64,000 nt of DNA from Echinarachnius parma (taxonomy: Eukaryota > Echinodermata > Echinoidea > Clypeasteroida > Echinarachniidae). Below are positions 57,313-63,800 of the stretch, one piece after another. Made by a program: the position numbers and the translations under genes. The notes below the pieces were generated by a model. It did not search any database. It was not told the DNA's origin and saw only the letters and a program-made list of their open reading frames with translations. Every line of letters starts with the position of its first letter. Within the stretch, counting starts at the first letter, position 1. The stretch lies in NCBI GenBank assembly GCA_037951105.1, contig JBAMJV010009027.1:1-64000 (forward strand), in the 5' to 3' direction.

Positions 57313-59798
57313 ACACACAACCCCCTCACAGGTTTCTCAAGCACTGGGTCTTGGTCTCGACCTCGAAAATTGTGGACCGGACCTGGTCTCGGTCTTGAAA
57401 ATGTCGTAAATTCGCGGTGTCGACTTCGGATATCTTCTACGACTATCACCACCCCCGCTGACAGAAAATGTTTCTGAAGAAATAACCCCCCCCCCCCCCC
57501 CTTTAACAAATCCTGGGTTCGTTACTGGGTACGCTCACATAAACACACGCACACACATTCACCTTTTATCTTACATAGTCTCAACCATTATTTCGTCAGG
57601 CTATATTTTTCATTTTTTAGATGTACTTTTCAACATTGAATCTTCACTTTTCGTTATTCCTCGGTCACATTCGTCTAGATCTGTTTGATGTTCAATCATG
57701 TAATCTGTATTTTCTTATTTTTACATTCACTCGTTCATCATCTTGTCTTAACTTTATCATCATGCGAGTTCATAATGTAATTTCATCACATGATGTTATT
57801 TGTCATGTGATCGTTATTCATATATTGTATCATACTTTTTGTTCACCATTTTGTATTTTTATTTCCATCATGCTTTCTATATCATACATGTACCACGATG
57901 TTAAATAACATGTCCCCTGCACATTTTTAATTTGAATGCCAATGTAATGAACTTGTTTGCCTATGCGCGAATTCGAATGACCGAAATGACACCCGAGACT
58001 GCTAGAGATGAAATTGAATGCCCAATGACGAAAATCAGTGCCTATCTCTTACAATAGAATGGCGCAAGTGTGAAATTGGTCGCTCTGTTACTCAATATGA
58101 ATGACCAAAAACGATTTTGAATGACGATATGTCGATCCAAGCGTGGATTAGACGAAATTGAATGCTGCTTATATGAAATTGCATGAGAAAATAGCGAAAT
58201 TGACCGGGAAAACCTATATTAAATTATTATTGATGAAAACAGTTATCCTAACACTAATCCTAACAATGCGAACCCTGACCTACATTTTGTCATGTTTGTG
58301 ATAATGTGTACAAAAAAATAATTCCTGTTGGATCACGATGCAAATTACCTTAATTACTAATTTTGTGTGTGTGTCCACCAACATAGATTTCGCATCGTGA
58401 TTTTGAGTTATGTTTTTTTTTTTTTTAATGATCGGCCCTGGTATTTGCTTACCCAGTACTCGAACATCCGTCTGGTTGCTGATGATGAAGCCGTTGTAGT
58501 TCGACACCTTGCATGTGTACGTCCCAGAGTCCGACTCAGTGAGATCATTGAACAGCAGGGTGTGATGATCAGCGGTGATACCAAAACGTGATCCGTCTAT
58601 TCCTTGTCCGTAAGATACAGTCCCACTAGGCTGAGGTTTGGTATACCATGTAAGAATTGTCTTAGAATCTAAGCATAACGATACAATTTGAAAAGGGTTA
58701 TTACGTTGAAAGAATAGATTTATCAACGAAGGGTATAAGTATCAAAGCGTATATAGAATAGATTTATCAACGAAGGGTATCAGTATCAAAGCGTAGAATC
58801 GATTTATCAACGAAGGGTATCAGTATCAAAGCGTAGAATCGATTTATCAACGAAGGTTATAAGTATCAAAGCGTGTTCCACCGTTTCCCTGTCCGTAGGA
58901 GACAGACCTTTGAGGCGTATGATACTATGATACCATGTATTGGAATGTATTAAAAAGCAGAAATTAAATTCATGGAATCTCATTTTAATGGCAGGGTACG
59001 GAGATTATCGATGATACCAAAACGTGGTCCATCTTTTTATTCCCATGTACGATAGTCCCTAGAGGATCAGGTTTCATGTAGGCTACCATTTTATAATTGT
59101 CTTGTAGTATAAGCAGGAGGAATACTTTAGAAAAAGGTCCTAGAGCATATTCTTGAACAGCAGTGTACGAGTTTTGTGATAGTAGTAGCAAACCTAAAAT
59201 GTGAATGATTATAATTATAAAATACCAATTTAGTTTACGATGAATTATAGCAAAGAACATTTGGTAATATACTGCAGTTTTGTTATACTCTACTTGATAT
59301 TTTAAGAGGGGGTAAATAATATTCTTGACTTGACCACGATATTCAAGCAATAGCTTGCATATTTGCAACACGGGTACTCAATGAGTTCAGCATTGTTATC
59401 ATGGATATTTAAAACACAATTTTCTACCGTAGTAGCGTAATTCAGGTCTCCGTCTTTTATTACTAATATCGCGGGTTTGAACCCCTACCCCCTAATAATT
59501 ATGTAAATGTTGTTACCATGGTCATTATTATTTATCATCATCACTGCCATTATAATTTTTACTATTAAACTTATTATCATAATCATTATTATTTTTACCA
59601 AAGTGAAGGTTTTTCTGTTCGATGTTGTATCCTACCTTTTAGCCAGTACACCGCATATGGTGCTCCTAGGTACTCGCAAGTAAGGCTGGGATCGGTATGT
59701 CCGAGCCAGAGAGTCAGAATTGGTGGGGTCCAGACAACATTATCCGGTACTGCCGCAGACTGTATTATAACTGAAGAGATACAGATAATGTTGTACAT
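32742..59798 (-). CDS. Predicted Ig-domain transmembrane receptor with cytoplasmic IFI44-like GTPase domain (11 exons)
   Basis: Exons (minus, 5' to 3'): 59798/59770-59636, 58668-58453, 55512-55183, 54541-54143, 53494-53363, 51696-51595, 47132-46962, 45915-45751, 39444-39363, 35194-35124, 33382-32742. Every junction has AG/GT and compatible phase. With the in-window Met at 59798 the chain is about 823 residues: Ig1 (~17-125), Ig2 (~127-236), Ig3 (~237-369), TM helix (~375-398), then P-loop GIMAAGKS (486-493), DTRG (540-543), THTD (619-622) and a C-terminal helical tail. P-loop, DxxG and TxxD order and spacing match the IFI44/IFI44L family, but the usual TLDc-like N-terminus is replaced by Ig-TM. 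Inferred role: a cell-surface recognition receptor signalling through a GTPase. The 5' end is uncertain: the first exon also has a strong phase-1 acceptor at 59771, so a separate signal-peptide exon may lie upstream. The link across the large introns is inferred from phase and domain order, not from transcripts. Confidence 0.82.
33443..33857. mobile_element. TTAA-flanked MITE, AGG-x-GGTTCGGACGATTT ends
   Basis: TTAA 33439-33442 and 33858-33861; ends AGGAGGGGTTCGGACGATTT and AAATCGTCCGAACCATCCCT. A central hairpin (CCTCACTTTGCT ... AGCAAAGTGAGG) is present. It lies 57 bp from the last Ig-GTPase exon's acceptor. Confidence 0.85.
34345..34889. mobile_element. Full-length foldback MITE, same family as 29986
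   Basis: Ends ATACAGGGTGGCCCCAAAAG and the matching CTTCTCAAAAAACGG complement region, ending CCACCCTGAT. The inner arms with TCATAGCGTCGAACAAC are shared with the other copy. Confidence 0.87.
35124..35194 (-). CDS. Ig-GTPase gene exon 10: helix before G4
   Basis: 71 bp, phase 2 to 1. Acceptor TTTTACAG, donor GTGAGA. Read with exon 9 it gives SSDAAGLRDGMKFLKKFSDD, an amphipathic helix as found between the core strand and the G4 strand of IFI44-type GTPases. Confidence 0.78.
35717..37750. mobile_element. Iterated-word element (AATCATGATTTGAG words)
   Basis: Ends TTGGAGCGGTTTCAGACTG and CAGTCTGAAACCGCTCAA. Both arms repeat AATCATGATT and CAGTGTGAACGG. The middle is a non-repeated stretch plus a TTAA MITE. 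Confidence 0.7.
36977..37551. mobile_element. TTAA-flanked MITE, GGGATAGTTGAGTTTTG family
   Basis: TTAA 36973-36976 and 37552-37555; ends AGGGATAGTTGAGTTTTGG and CAAAACTCAACTATCCCT. Near relatives at 19127, 12262, 37885 and 51834. Confidence 0.85.
37885..38188. mobile_element. Truncated GGGATAGTTGAG-family MITE
   Basis: The right half of the same family (TTTTTAAATAGTTGTTGATG through ACTCAACTATCCCT); the left end is missing. Confidence 0.7.
39363..39444 (-). CDS. Ig-GTPase gene exon 9: core strand IDCPVFVVKS
   Basis: 82 bp, phase 1 to 2. Acceptor TTTTATAG, donor GTATGT. A Lys/Gly-rich loop is followed by EIDCPVFVVKS, which corresponds to the IFI44-family strand 'i-h/d-C-V-x-x-V' after switch II. 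The next exon must begin with one base, and it does. A 6.3-kb intron separates it from exon 8. Confidence 0.78.
40901..41623. mobile_element. Iterated-word MITE (ACGTGCTTAC words)
   Basis: Ends TAAAGCCCTGGTCACAACCC and the complement of TAAGCGGTGGTCACAACCC. The interior is built from ACGTGC, TTACAACGTGC, GTACGG and similar words, giving a CpG-rich island with chance open frames. Confidence 0.88.
42303..42455. repeat. Isolated GC-rich island with self-complementary words
   Basis: About 150 bp of GCGCGCGCGGTAGCGC and CGCGCAGCGCCGCGCC-type sequence, then GCTAGCTAGCTAGCTA. Nearly every word has its complement within the stretch. CpG-dense in an AT-rich background. No gene start is evident. Confidence 0.6.
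43000..43410. repeat. GACCTTTGAC-type dispersed repeat
   Basis: ACCTGCGACCTTTGATC, TTTGACC, then GTTTGGTGACGATTGGTCAT and TTGAGATATGGCAAAAAG. The order is that of a repeat I recall as widespread in marine invertebrate genomes. It contains a long chance open frame (43016-43408), which I do not call as a gene. Confidence 0.4.
43648..43668. repeat. Short interstitial telomere-like repeat
   Basis: Three and a half TTAGGG units; a degenerate GGGTTAGGGG run lies at 42515-42535. Confidence 0.7.
43909..43990. repeat. Hairpin, ~37-bp arms
   Basis: CCGTGTAGATGGCCTAAAAA and TTTTTAGGCCATCTACACGG bracket CATTTTACACCTAC and GTAGGTGTAAATG with a 5-base loop. Confidence 0.88.
44200..45370. other. Intron stretch without recognised feature
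   Basis: Inside the intron between GTPase exons 8 and 9. No repeats or frames worth calling. Confidence 0.5.
45751..45915 (-). CDS. Ig-GTPase gene exon 8: switch region with DTRG (G3)
   Basis: Phase 1-1, 165 bp. Acceptor TTTACCACAG, donor GTAAGC. The chain runs from a Thr/Ser/Gly-rich switch I region (candidate G2 Thr in LTTSGD) to strand RLHLVDTRGM, the DxxG motif. It ends in an acidic helix (NVKERLEEI). The spacing from the P-loop (about 47 residues) is normal for small GTPase-like P-loop domains. Confidence 0.87.
46795..46866 (+). repeat. Retroposon-like tail (ATTGA)n
   Basis: AAGCAAGAATAAAATTGAATTG and further ATTGA units. A reversed relative is at 24250-24290. Confidence 0.45.
46962..47132 (-). 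CDS. Ig-GTPase gene exon 7: P-loop (G1) of IFI44-like GTPase
   Basis: Phase 1-1, 171 bp. The acceptor is TGTTTTCCAG and the donor GTAACC. A predicted helix (ELEEKREQIRNYV) leads into strand VINIGLYG, then GIMAAGKS, a full Walker A GxxxxGKS. It is followed by AFIKSLHFALKG, which matches the IFI44 pattern of a helix ending in F-x-G after the P-loop. This exon identifies the family. Confidence 0.88.
47290..47640 (+). repeat. CATAAAGTTGGA repeat, copy 2
   Basis: Uninterrupted version: CACTGTTGCCCATAAAGTTG, GTTTGCGCCCCATAAATC, GCAGGACCTTTGATGAT, GCGTATGTCCAACAAGTCAT. It lies in the intron upstream of the P-loop exon. Confidence 0.65.
47815..48835. mobile_element. Iterated-word foldback element (ACTCGCAACGA words)
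   Basis: Ends GATTTTCACAGCGACTCGCA (left) and the reverse complement of GATTTTCACGGCGATTCGCA (right). The inside repeats TCGTTGCGAGTCG and ACGAATCG words throughout. It is interrupted by the hAT-like MITE at 48292-48523 and lies in an intron of the Ig-GTPase gene. Confidence 0.7.
48292..48523. mobile_element. hAT-like MITE with exact 8-bp target duplication
   Basis: Ends CATGGGCGTA and TACGCCTATG are flanked on both sides by GTCAGTTC (48284-48291 and 48524-48531). Most of the interior is a long hairpin (arms around 48355-48410 and 48425-48475). It is nested in the 'GACTCGCAACGA'-word element. Confidence 0.9.
48845..49415 (+). pseudogene. Decayed coding fragment, copy 2 of an unrecognised protein
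   Basis: Open from a start at 48869: ELLEFQLYFEDLDNVTKSLE, WVRAITSLTEQMTDKGFVDF, LAKSSKITAFTKR, then IHYDCETPLVFPGENAIVHR. After a stop at 49192 another frame keeps protein-like content (MSCIYLDTSHFEHACDVLAQ; ALTKEWDEQSFYSVN) with one more stop. It lies on the strand opposite the Ig-GTPase gene, inside its intron, next to a MITE. Not identified. Confidence 0.5.
49520..50545. mobile_element. ~1-kb inverted-repeat element, TTCATGCATGA words
   Basis: The left part (ATTCATGCATGACTTGTCA, AGGTCTGTTTTAAAAAATAG, GGAACATCCATT) is the reverse complement of the right part around 50290-50420. The right end is TTTTTGTGCGGAGTATA, related to the TACTCCGC ends at 35534 and 39260. Confidence 0.65.
50813..51320. 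mobile_element. Iterated-word MITE (TATACGATGAT words)
   Basis: Ends GTGTTCACACACAAACATTT and TTGTTGTGTGTGAACAC. The interior repeats CGTATAG, TTTATACGA and GTGTGTGAACGCTCG, and contains an exact palindrome around TCGAGAGCTGACAAGC. Confidence 0.8.
51595..51696 (-). CDS. Ig-GTPase gene exon 6: cytoplasmic linker
   Basis: Phase 1-1, 102 bp (34 codons). It was chosen because a phase-1 acceptor (TTTCATAG) and donor (GTAAGT) bracket an open stretch that keeps the frame between the TM and GTPase exons. The product is acidic and Thr/Val-rich (STTVTVVTTVEESEQ), with no recognised domain. It is the least constrained exon and could be alternatively spliced, since skipping it preserves frame. Confidence 0.6.
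51834..52340. mobile_element. TTAA-flanked MITE, inverted relative of GGGATAGTTGAG family
   Basis: TTAA 51830-51833 and 52341-52344; ends AGGGGTAGTACAGTTTTTGG and AAAACTGAACTACCCCT. The interior is the reverse complement of the other copies. Confidence 0.83.
52510..53090. other. Open, protein-like stretch of unknown origin
   Basis: The plus strand reads VETKKCHWCLNGYFHTRKDV, then GYYEQPEEYLEGIMALHCLK to a stop at 52797. A minus frame over 52774-53037 is also open. It lies in an intron of the receptor gene between the TM and linker exons. Composition suggests a decayed transposon reading frame; unidentified. Confidence 0.3.
53363..53494 (-). CDS. Ig-GTPase gene exon 5: transmembrane helix
   Basis: Phase 1-1, 132 bp. 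Acceptor CCCTTACAG, donor GTATAT. It encodes a strongly hydrophobic stretch (TAVLCILFLLLLPIICC) followed by YLYRYRR, a basic stop-transfer. This fixes a type I orientation with Ig domains outside and the GTPase inside. Confidence 0.86.
53755..53841. repeat. Perfect 43-bp-arm palindrome in an intron
   Basis: Arms 53755-53797 and 53799-53841 are exact reverse complements with a single G between them; the centre is CATGGC-G-GCCATG. It lies in the intron between the Ig3 and TM exons of the receptor gene. No terminal duplication was found, so it is not obviously a MITE. Confidence 0.92.
54143..54541 (-). CDS. Ig-GTPase gene exon 4: Ig3 domain with Cys-rich insert and juxtamembrane stalk
   Basis: Phase 1-1, 399 bp (133 codons). 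It starts after ATGAAAG and ends before GTAATT. An unusual Cys cluster near the start (CDSC...NCAKC) precedes the regular Ig core (FTLDCSVSG, ITWSEG, TSFTCMAN). The extra four Cys could form a small disulphide knot or make intermolecular bonds (inference). A Pro-rich end (PPLPHVPPS) reads as a stalk before the TM exon. Confidence 0.86.
55183..55512 (-). CDS. Ig-GTPase gene exon 3: Ig2 domain
   Basis: Phase 1-1, 330 bp (110 codons). The acceptor is TTTCACAG, the donor GTAGGC. It has first Cys (YLPCDFTG), Trp (KVLWNKI) and second Cys (DGANYTC), the C-W-C pattern of a V/I-set Ig domain. Sequons NIT, NYT and NST suggest extracellular glycosylation. The domain is complete on one exon. Confidence 0.87.
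55736..56387 (+). other. Two open stretches of unknown origin
   Basis: 55736-56020 (includes SRAVSEDIVRFNRNIRFLKE) and 56052-56387 (includes EPLQCIIIVQGESPESQSNL) are protein-like but lack ATG contexts or splice partners that I can defend. They sit opposite the receptor gene, between its Ig1 and Ig2 exons. Possibly a relic gene or transposon. Confidence 0.25.
56517..56595 (+). repeat. (GAT/GGT)n microsatellite
   Basis: GATGAT, then GGTGGT, then GATGAT units in an intron of the receptor gene. Confidence 0.93.
56709..58222. mobile_element. Iterated-word element (CATTCAATTTCG words), host of another MITE
   Basis: Ends ATAGGTTTTCCAGGCCAATT and the complement of ATAGGTTTTCCCGGTCAATT. The arms repeat CATTCAATTTCGTCA and AAATGGGCATTC. 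The centre holds the element at 57121-57532 and an AT-rich spacer. Related copy at 28500-29185. Confidence 0.78.
57121..57532. mobile_element. Iterated-word MITE (GGTCTCGG-x-CTTGAAAATGTC words)
   Basis: Ends GCGTACCTAGGG and CTGGGTACGC. The inside repeats CTGGTCTCGG and GAAAATGTC words and holds poly(C) tracts and a (CA)n run. Confidence 0.65.
58453..58668 (-). CDS. Ig-GTPase gene exon 2: second half of Ig1
   Basis: Phase 1-1, 216 bp. The acceptor is ATGCTTAG and the donor GTAAGC. It completes Ig1 with the hallmark DSGTYTC motif around the second Cys, and the N-glycosylation sequon NQT occurs near the end. The split of one Ig domain over two exons is seen only for Ig1; Ig2 and Ig3 each sit on one exon. 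Two decayed copies of this exon lie just upstream in the intron. Confidence 0.85.
58710..58874. repeat. About 40-bp minisatellite, four units, between Ig exon and relic exon
   Basis: Unit: GATTTATCAACGAAGG, then GTAT-A/C-AGTATCAAAGCGT. Four tandem units run from the 5' flank of the live exon into relic copy B. The unit end resembles the exon words GATACCAAAACGT, so the array may have grown from a duplicated exon edge. Confidence 0.8.
58868..58945 (-). pseudogene. Relic copy B of the second Ig1 half-exon
   Basis: Plus-strand blocks TTCC-x-TGTCCGTA, GA-x-ACAG, GAGG and ATACCATGTA correspond in order to the live exon. It abuts the minisatellite at 58710-58874. Confidence 0.6.
58985..59110 (-). 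pseudogene. Relic copy A of the second Ig1 half-exon
   Basis: Shares with the live exon (58453-58668) the blocks GATACCAAAACGTG, TCCxTCT, ATAGTCCC-x-TAG, GxxGGTTTxxTxTA and AATTGTCTT in the same order on the plus strand. Small deletions and substitutions destroy the reading frame. Confidence 0.65.
59636..59798 (-). CDS. Ig-GTPase gene exon 1 (or 2): signal peptide candidate and first half of Ig1
   Basis: Encodes the first half of Ig1 with the first Cys (SLTCEYLG) and Trp (VYWLKD). It ends in phase 1 before GTAGGA at 59635. Two start models exist. An ATG at 59798 gives a short hydrophobic leader (MYNIICISSVIIQSAA) that could be a signal peptide; another in-frame ATG lies at 59873. Alternatively the acceptor TCTCTTCAG ending at 59771 starts an internal phase-1 exon at 59770. 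The latter suits the all-phase-1 pattern and would put the signal peptide further upstream. Confidence 0.75.
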
Positions 59799-59884
59799 TA
59801 AAACAACAAATATGAATAGGGTGTCTTTTGTATGTAAGAAGAAACACGGAATAGATATTTCAAATGTGAACATAGAAAGCAATG

Positions 59885-59966
59885 TTGGGATTGGTCGGTC
59901 CTGGAGAGTTGCTTTGGGTGGGGTACAGGCACTTAATAATGAGGCAACATTTATCTGGTACTGTTA
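59885..59966 (-). pseudogene. Relic copy of the Ig-GTPase gene's first Ig half-exon
   Basis: Read on the minus strand, the stretch follows exon 1 piece by piece: CAGTACC-x-GATAA, TGTTG, ACCCCACC, a CTCTC-x-x-GG block, then ACCGA and ATCCCA. Indels break the frame. It lies just upstream of the live exon and is cut by a TTAA-flanked MITE at 59964. Confidence 0.6.
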
Positions 59967-59967
59967 A

Positions 59968-60415
59968 AGGCATATATGCGTGGGTTATTAGACGCGTGGA
60001 TCCATCTTGCGCACTTGTACGCACGGTACGTAATCCCCATTGGCTCAGTTATAAGTAGCGATCGCAAACTGTCCCACTTCCGAATACCCGAGTCAAAAAT
60101 GCATCAAAAATAGTCGCGTTCGGAATGTTTGTACTTCTAGTCGAATGGAGATCCATCAGAGATGTTTACGAGCGAAAATATCACGTAACACGTTTAACCG
60201 CAACCGACTTCAAAGTGCCGCCGTTTGATGCCTAGGGCTGTCAGCGTGAGAAATTTGTTTGCTGCATGCAATTTCATAAGAAGGCCTTTGTTCAGATATT
60301 TCGAAGCACCTCTCTTCGATCGATCCAACACATATCGTGAGTTTACCTCGAGAGATTACGGTGGAGTCGAGTTGGAATTTGCTGACTACCCTTTATAACC
60401 CACGCATATATGCCT
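59968..60415. mobile_element. TTAA-flanked MITE with exact 21-bp inverted ends
   Basis: TTAA at 59964-59967 and 60416-60419. Ends begin AGGCATATATGCGTGGGTTA on each strand. It interrupts the upstream end of the relic Ig exon. Confidence 0.88.
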
Positions 60416-60859
60416 TTAATGGCTATGCTCATAGGCGCCGGAAGTGGGGGGGGGGGGGGGCAACAAGTGGGGGGGCAAAAAGTGGAGGGGCAAAAAAAAA
60501 GCCCCCCCAAAAAAAATATATATATATTTAAAAAATAAATAAATAAATAAATCAAATCAAATCAAATATTAAATATAACGTTCAAAAACGAATTCATACA
60601 TCCATTTTAAGTTTTTCGCGCAAACAGATTATCTGTTTGTTGTGTACCTTTCGTATGTTCTGGGGTGAGTGCAGACCAATGCGTGAGACACATGCATTTT
60701 ACTGATCTTTGATCTCTGAAAATCTCACGCCCAAGCCTAAAAATGATAACAATAGAGGTTTGCATTTAGTTTTTATAAGCACTTCCATCAAGTTAAAGTA
60801 CTGTTTTTTCTTTAAAAAACCGAGCGTGAGATGCGTCTTGTAACTAAGTATACCCAGGG

Positions 60860-63800
60860 ATCACCACGCTTCAACATGATGTTGAATTTCATAATGATTA
60901 TGTAAAGTAAAGTAAAATATCCCCACAAAAAGTAGTTTTTGGATGCAACGCCTTCAAATTCACACAATGAAATGCATTTTGTTTACATTTTGCTGTCGAT
61001 CTTCCCCAATATTCACCTTAATTGTACCGTTCCGGCTTTCATAATCATTCCAAGTGAGGTGTCATTGGAAAGATAATTAAACAGGCTTTTGTCTGATACT
61101 ATATTCAAGAGTATCTCTTCATTGTCAATATATTCATCGTGGAAAGAATTTGAACTTGAGAAAGACCGTGATATGGGTGTCAGACCTTCCAACTGAAGTT
61201 TTTTGGCGCATTTTGTGACATTTCACTTCTGACCTTCCCCCGTTCTCAAATATACTGCGCATACCTCGTGCTCGTGTTGCTTACGAATTTGGTATCATTT
61301 TAAAGAGGTATACACACTCTTTCAAGTGATACCAAATATAACCATTATGATTTCATAAGAAAATTTATATAATCGATCAAACTTGAGTTTCCGAACTTTT
61401 TTTGAGGGGTTTAGATGTGTTAAATTGGATTGCGTTTAAACTTTTGATGTTGAATACACAATCAAAAACATCAGTGTTATTACTAGGTACTAGACACTAG
61501 TTGTAACTAGGCGTGTTTGATTTGTTGCCTATTTTACATGCCCCGTCGAAAAAAACGAAAAAAACAAACTAATTGGGTTCCACAAGTGTAAATACTCGGA
61601 TTTCTACCGAACGGTACTTCGTGTAATTAAATAGTGATTCGTCTTGGTTAAGGGATAGTTGAGTTTTGTTATAGAGGGCGCTTAATATTTCTTTGTTAAA
61701 GTCATGATCGAATAACTGAATGTCAAATTTGAAAGAACATGCAAGTTTAATGACAGAATAAACTTCATTTGATCAAAATCGGTTCAGAAACAACTGGAAT
61801 ATCAAAAAAAATATAACCATTTGTAATTGTTGTGGGATCCAACAATAATTCGATAATTTCGTTGAAAATCGTTGAGAAAAAAAGAAATTAAATGCTTACA
61901 CTTTTTAAAAATGTACAAAATAGATTCATGATTTGTTGTTGATGATCTCTCTATTTAATCATTATTTTAACAAAGTGTCTCATGCACATTTAAAAAAAAT
62001 AAATAAAATGGTTGAAACCAATGCGTTTTTAGAGAGCGCCCTCTTGTGTTTTAACGGCTCTTTTTGAATGATAACAGGTTTTTTACATACTTGTTTGTAA
62101 TTGTTTTTACATTTCGAGTATGATGGAGTTTTAACTATTAGTTTGTAATGTTATGGTGCAGGTTTGTGTAACCAAAACTCAACTATCCGTTTAACATCTT
62201 ATTAATAGTATAATATTCTTATATTTTCGCATCTAATATCATAGTATCTACATTTTTAACAATAATATAATCATTCGAGTAAAAAGTGGCTTATTTTTTC
62301 AATTTTGGGGATCTGTATATAAGTGGTAAATTGTATCTCTTATACAAACACATGTATAATGAGTAAAAACTTATTATTATTATCATTTAACACAACTTAA
62401 GAAATTATTCACCATCATCTTGCTGAAGTACTTGTAGTTTTTAATTCACTATATTTATTGTATTCACAAACTAACAGAAAATATAATAGTACGATATGTG
62501 CTTCCTTTCAATAACTCTTTCAGTTTGATTTTTGTAATCATAATTTTTTCGCTACACTGTCTTCCAAACTACGCATACACATGTAATCAGAGTTTATTTG
62601 CTTCTATAGTTTTGCTTGCTGATTGTAATACAAACATGTACATATAAGACACTATTATGAGGTAATTATGAACAAACAATATTGAATTTTACATACTAAA
62701 TAAAAAAATCTATTGTAGCGAATAAAAACACAATCGCAAACTATTACACTTTCATTGAAGTATCGGGCTTCTTAAGACTATTGTTCGCATATTAAATCAA
62801 TACGTGATTGATTATAAAGGTTTATACCAGTGCCTTTGATGCTTTACACAGCTTTAGATTTATGTTCAGCTTGAATTATTTTCATTAAAGGAAATTGAAT
62901 ATGCCTTGTAATTTTTCTTAAGTAACATGCTATCGTATGACGGAAAATGCAAACCCATTGCATATTCTGAAGTAAATACAAAACACATATTGTAAGAGAG
63001 AGGCTTATTTATCAGGATTATTCTAAGCAATTAAACAAAGCAACACAGTTGCATAATGTGTCAATGTTCCAAAGATAGCATTGTTTAAACAACTGTACTG
63101 AACTATACATTTTAATAAAAATAAATGTAATACAGTATTAATTTCCGATTACAATACATTTATTGCTGAAAACAATTTTGAAATAATTTCAAGTACTTTT
63201 AAAATTTGTTGATGATTTTGGAGTCTTGCCAAAGAATAATGCGTCGATCAAATTCAAAATTAAGTACTGACTATGTATTTACGAAAGAAAATACAAGCTT
63301 CTTAAAACCTGTAATGTGAAAACTAAATATTGGATTAAAACAAACGGATAACAATGTATACACACGCACAAATAAAATAGATACCGACATTGTAACAAAA
63401 ATTGTAACAAATCAAACATTAAGGAAACTGACCAGAAATATATTTTTGTTAATAAATGAAAATGACCGAAAAATTATCGGCTTCTCCGGGAATTGAACCC
63501 AAGACCTCCTTGCTATAGACCCGTCCGATGCTCAACCATCGAGCTATTACTTTCTTTAAAAAATGTATTAGTAATATTATAATAGTCTCTGTAACAAATT
63601 CCCGCATCAATGTTGTAATAGTGGAAATATGGTGAAAAGTGTGTATGTGTGTGTGCGTGTACGTATATGATGCGCATATAATGTATGTGTGTGTGTGGGT
63701 ATATATGTGTTTGCGTGTGTGCGTGTGTGCGTGTGAATGTGTACGTGTACGTGTGTGTGTGTGTGTGTGTGTGTATTTGTGCGTATGTATCATATTAAAA

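Noticed and set aside
59436-59490. tRNA-like B box (GGTTTGAACCC)
   Set aside because: No A box at proper spacing; probably chance.
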